Shown here one piece after another: positions 63,492-64,000 of a stretch of 64,000 nt of DNA. The notes under the pieces are model-generated. The model was not told the origin of the DNA. It ran no database searches and worked only from the letters and a program-made list of their open reading frames with translations. Numbering within the stretch: position 1 is the first letter of the stretch; every line of letters starts with the position of its first letter. Source of the DNA: Beroe forskalii (lineage: Eukaryota > Ctenophora > Nuda > Beroida > Beroidae); the NCBI GenBank assembly GCA_011033025.1, contig WFMF01000001.1, positions 310,001 to 374,000 of the forward strand. The letters are read 5' to 3'. Made by a program: the position numbers and the translations under genes.

Positions 63492-63834
63492 GGTGGCTTG
63501 TGACATTTTTAATGTGTTAATGACTTAGTGCTGTACCTCAACACAGACGAGAAGTTCCTCATAAGTCATTGAAATATATATTATTGTACAGCAATTTGCA
63601 ATTCAATTTGAGAAATAAGAATCATTCAGACGAAATTTTGAGTTGCATGTAACCATGAATGATCATGGATTAGCTGTTGAATCAGTGTCTTCCATGTTTA
63701 AATGGTGGTACTGTGGATATTTTTGGGTGTATTCTTAGAACTTGTGGCATCTATGTATTGGAAAACCCCATAAAGATTGTTATATTAGTACTTTAATAAT
63801 ATTAGAATTTCATCTCTTTCTGTGATCATAGGAT
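63492..63834. other. Short region between retrotransposon and MCM2
   Basis: AT-rich, ending in GTGATCATAG, which looks like a 3' splice site before the MCM2 ATG. If so, a non-coding first exon of MCM2 lies further upstream. Confidence 0.4.
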
Positions 63835-64000
63835 ATGGATGAACCACGCAATACACCAAGCTCTCCTGGAAGGCGTCGCATAATTGAATTCTCAAGTTCA
63901 CCACCTCGTGATAGATCTGAAGTTGGCCAGTCAGATAATCTTCCAGCTTTTGAAGATGAAACAAATATACTAGGACGAGATGTTGAAGAAGAAGATGAGG
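63835..64000 (+). CDS. MCM2: MCM2 replicative helicase subunit, N-terminus (runs off window)
   Basis: The frame starts MDEPRNTPSSPGRRR and continues with SSSPPRDRSEVG, then LPAFEDETNILGRDVEEEDE, open to the window end (55 residues). MCM2 is one of the six subunits of the replicative helicase MCM2-7. Its N-terminal tail carries repeated SSPGR motifs followed by LPPFEDES-LLG and an acidic run that binds histones H3-H4; the same order is seen here. The ATG lies four bases after a candidate acceptor (ATAG|GATATG). Only the tail is visible, so the call rests on motif order. Confidence 0.72.
   Translation, partial: MDEPRNTPSSPGRRRIIEFSSSPPRDRSEVGQSDNLPAFEDETNILGRDVEEEDE

Overview
This window is animal (metazoan) nuclear DNA, AT-rich, with spliced genes, long introns and very many repeats. 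The recognisable genes are HECTD1 (3' end), an NPC2-type lipid-binding protein, the calcineurin catalytic subunit (3' two thirds), a transglutaminase N-terminal region, the C-terminal third of a mind-bomb E3 ligase with three RING fingers, a divergent homeobox gene and the first codons of MCM2. This is a bilaterian-style gene set. The shortened HECTD1 linker and divergent homeodomain would fit a fast-evolving invertebrate such as a tunicate, but the sequence alone does not prove that.

Layout. 0.1-4.3 kb: last nine exons and 3' UTR of HECTD1 (+). 6.2-7.9 kb: NPC2 in four exons (+), preceded by an inverted repeat array. 8.4-14.1 kb: a dense run of short foldback elements of several families. 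12.8-45.1 kb: calcineurin A (-), nine small exons spread over 32 kb of repeat-filled intron. These introns hold about 30 copies of TGACGTCA, most of them in a short foldback element, and many minisatellites. A possible alternative terminal exon lies at 14.4-14.6 kb. 45.2-46.9 kb: a 21-bp array with a 1.07-kb foldback element inserted in it. 47.5-50.4 kb: two transglutaminase exons (+) separated by a 2-kb array of a 31-bp unit. 52.6-57.3 kb: mind-bomb (+), with a hAT-like element in one intron and an intronless homeobox gene (-) in another. 58-60.5 kb: large palindromes. 61.2-63.5 kb: a hAT-like MITE beside a broken non-LTR retrotransposon. 63.8 kb to the end: MCM2 (+).

The most striking pattern is that several tandem arrays begin exactly at functional gene boundaries. 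The HECTD1 linker-exon 5' splice site is repeated about 20 times. The transglutaminase exon 1 5' splice site is repeated about 64 times. The HECTD1 stop-codon region is repeated about 6 times, and the homeobox 3' end (recognition helix to 3' UTR) 3 times. Two HECTD1 introns also lack normal GT-AG ends and are flanked by 8-9 bp direct repeats, as expected if inserted DNA had become introns.

Three adjacent genes are incomplete inside the window: calcineurin lacks its 5' exons, transglutaminase its catalytic core, and mind-bomb its N-terminal two thirds. This suggests either a real rearrangement or an assembly join between about 45 and 52.5 kb. All splice sites were placed by eye from reading-frame phase and remembered family sequence; no alignment or transcript data were used.
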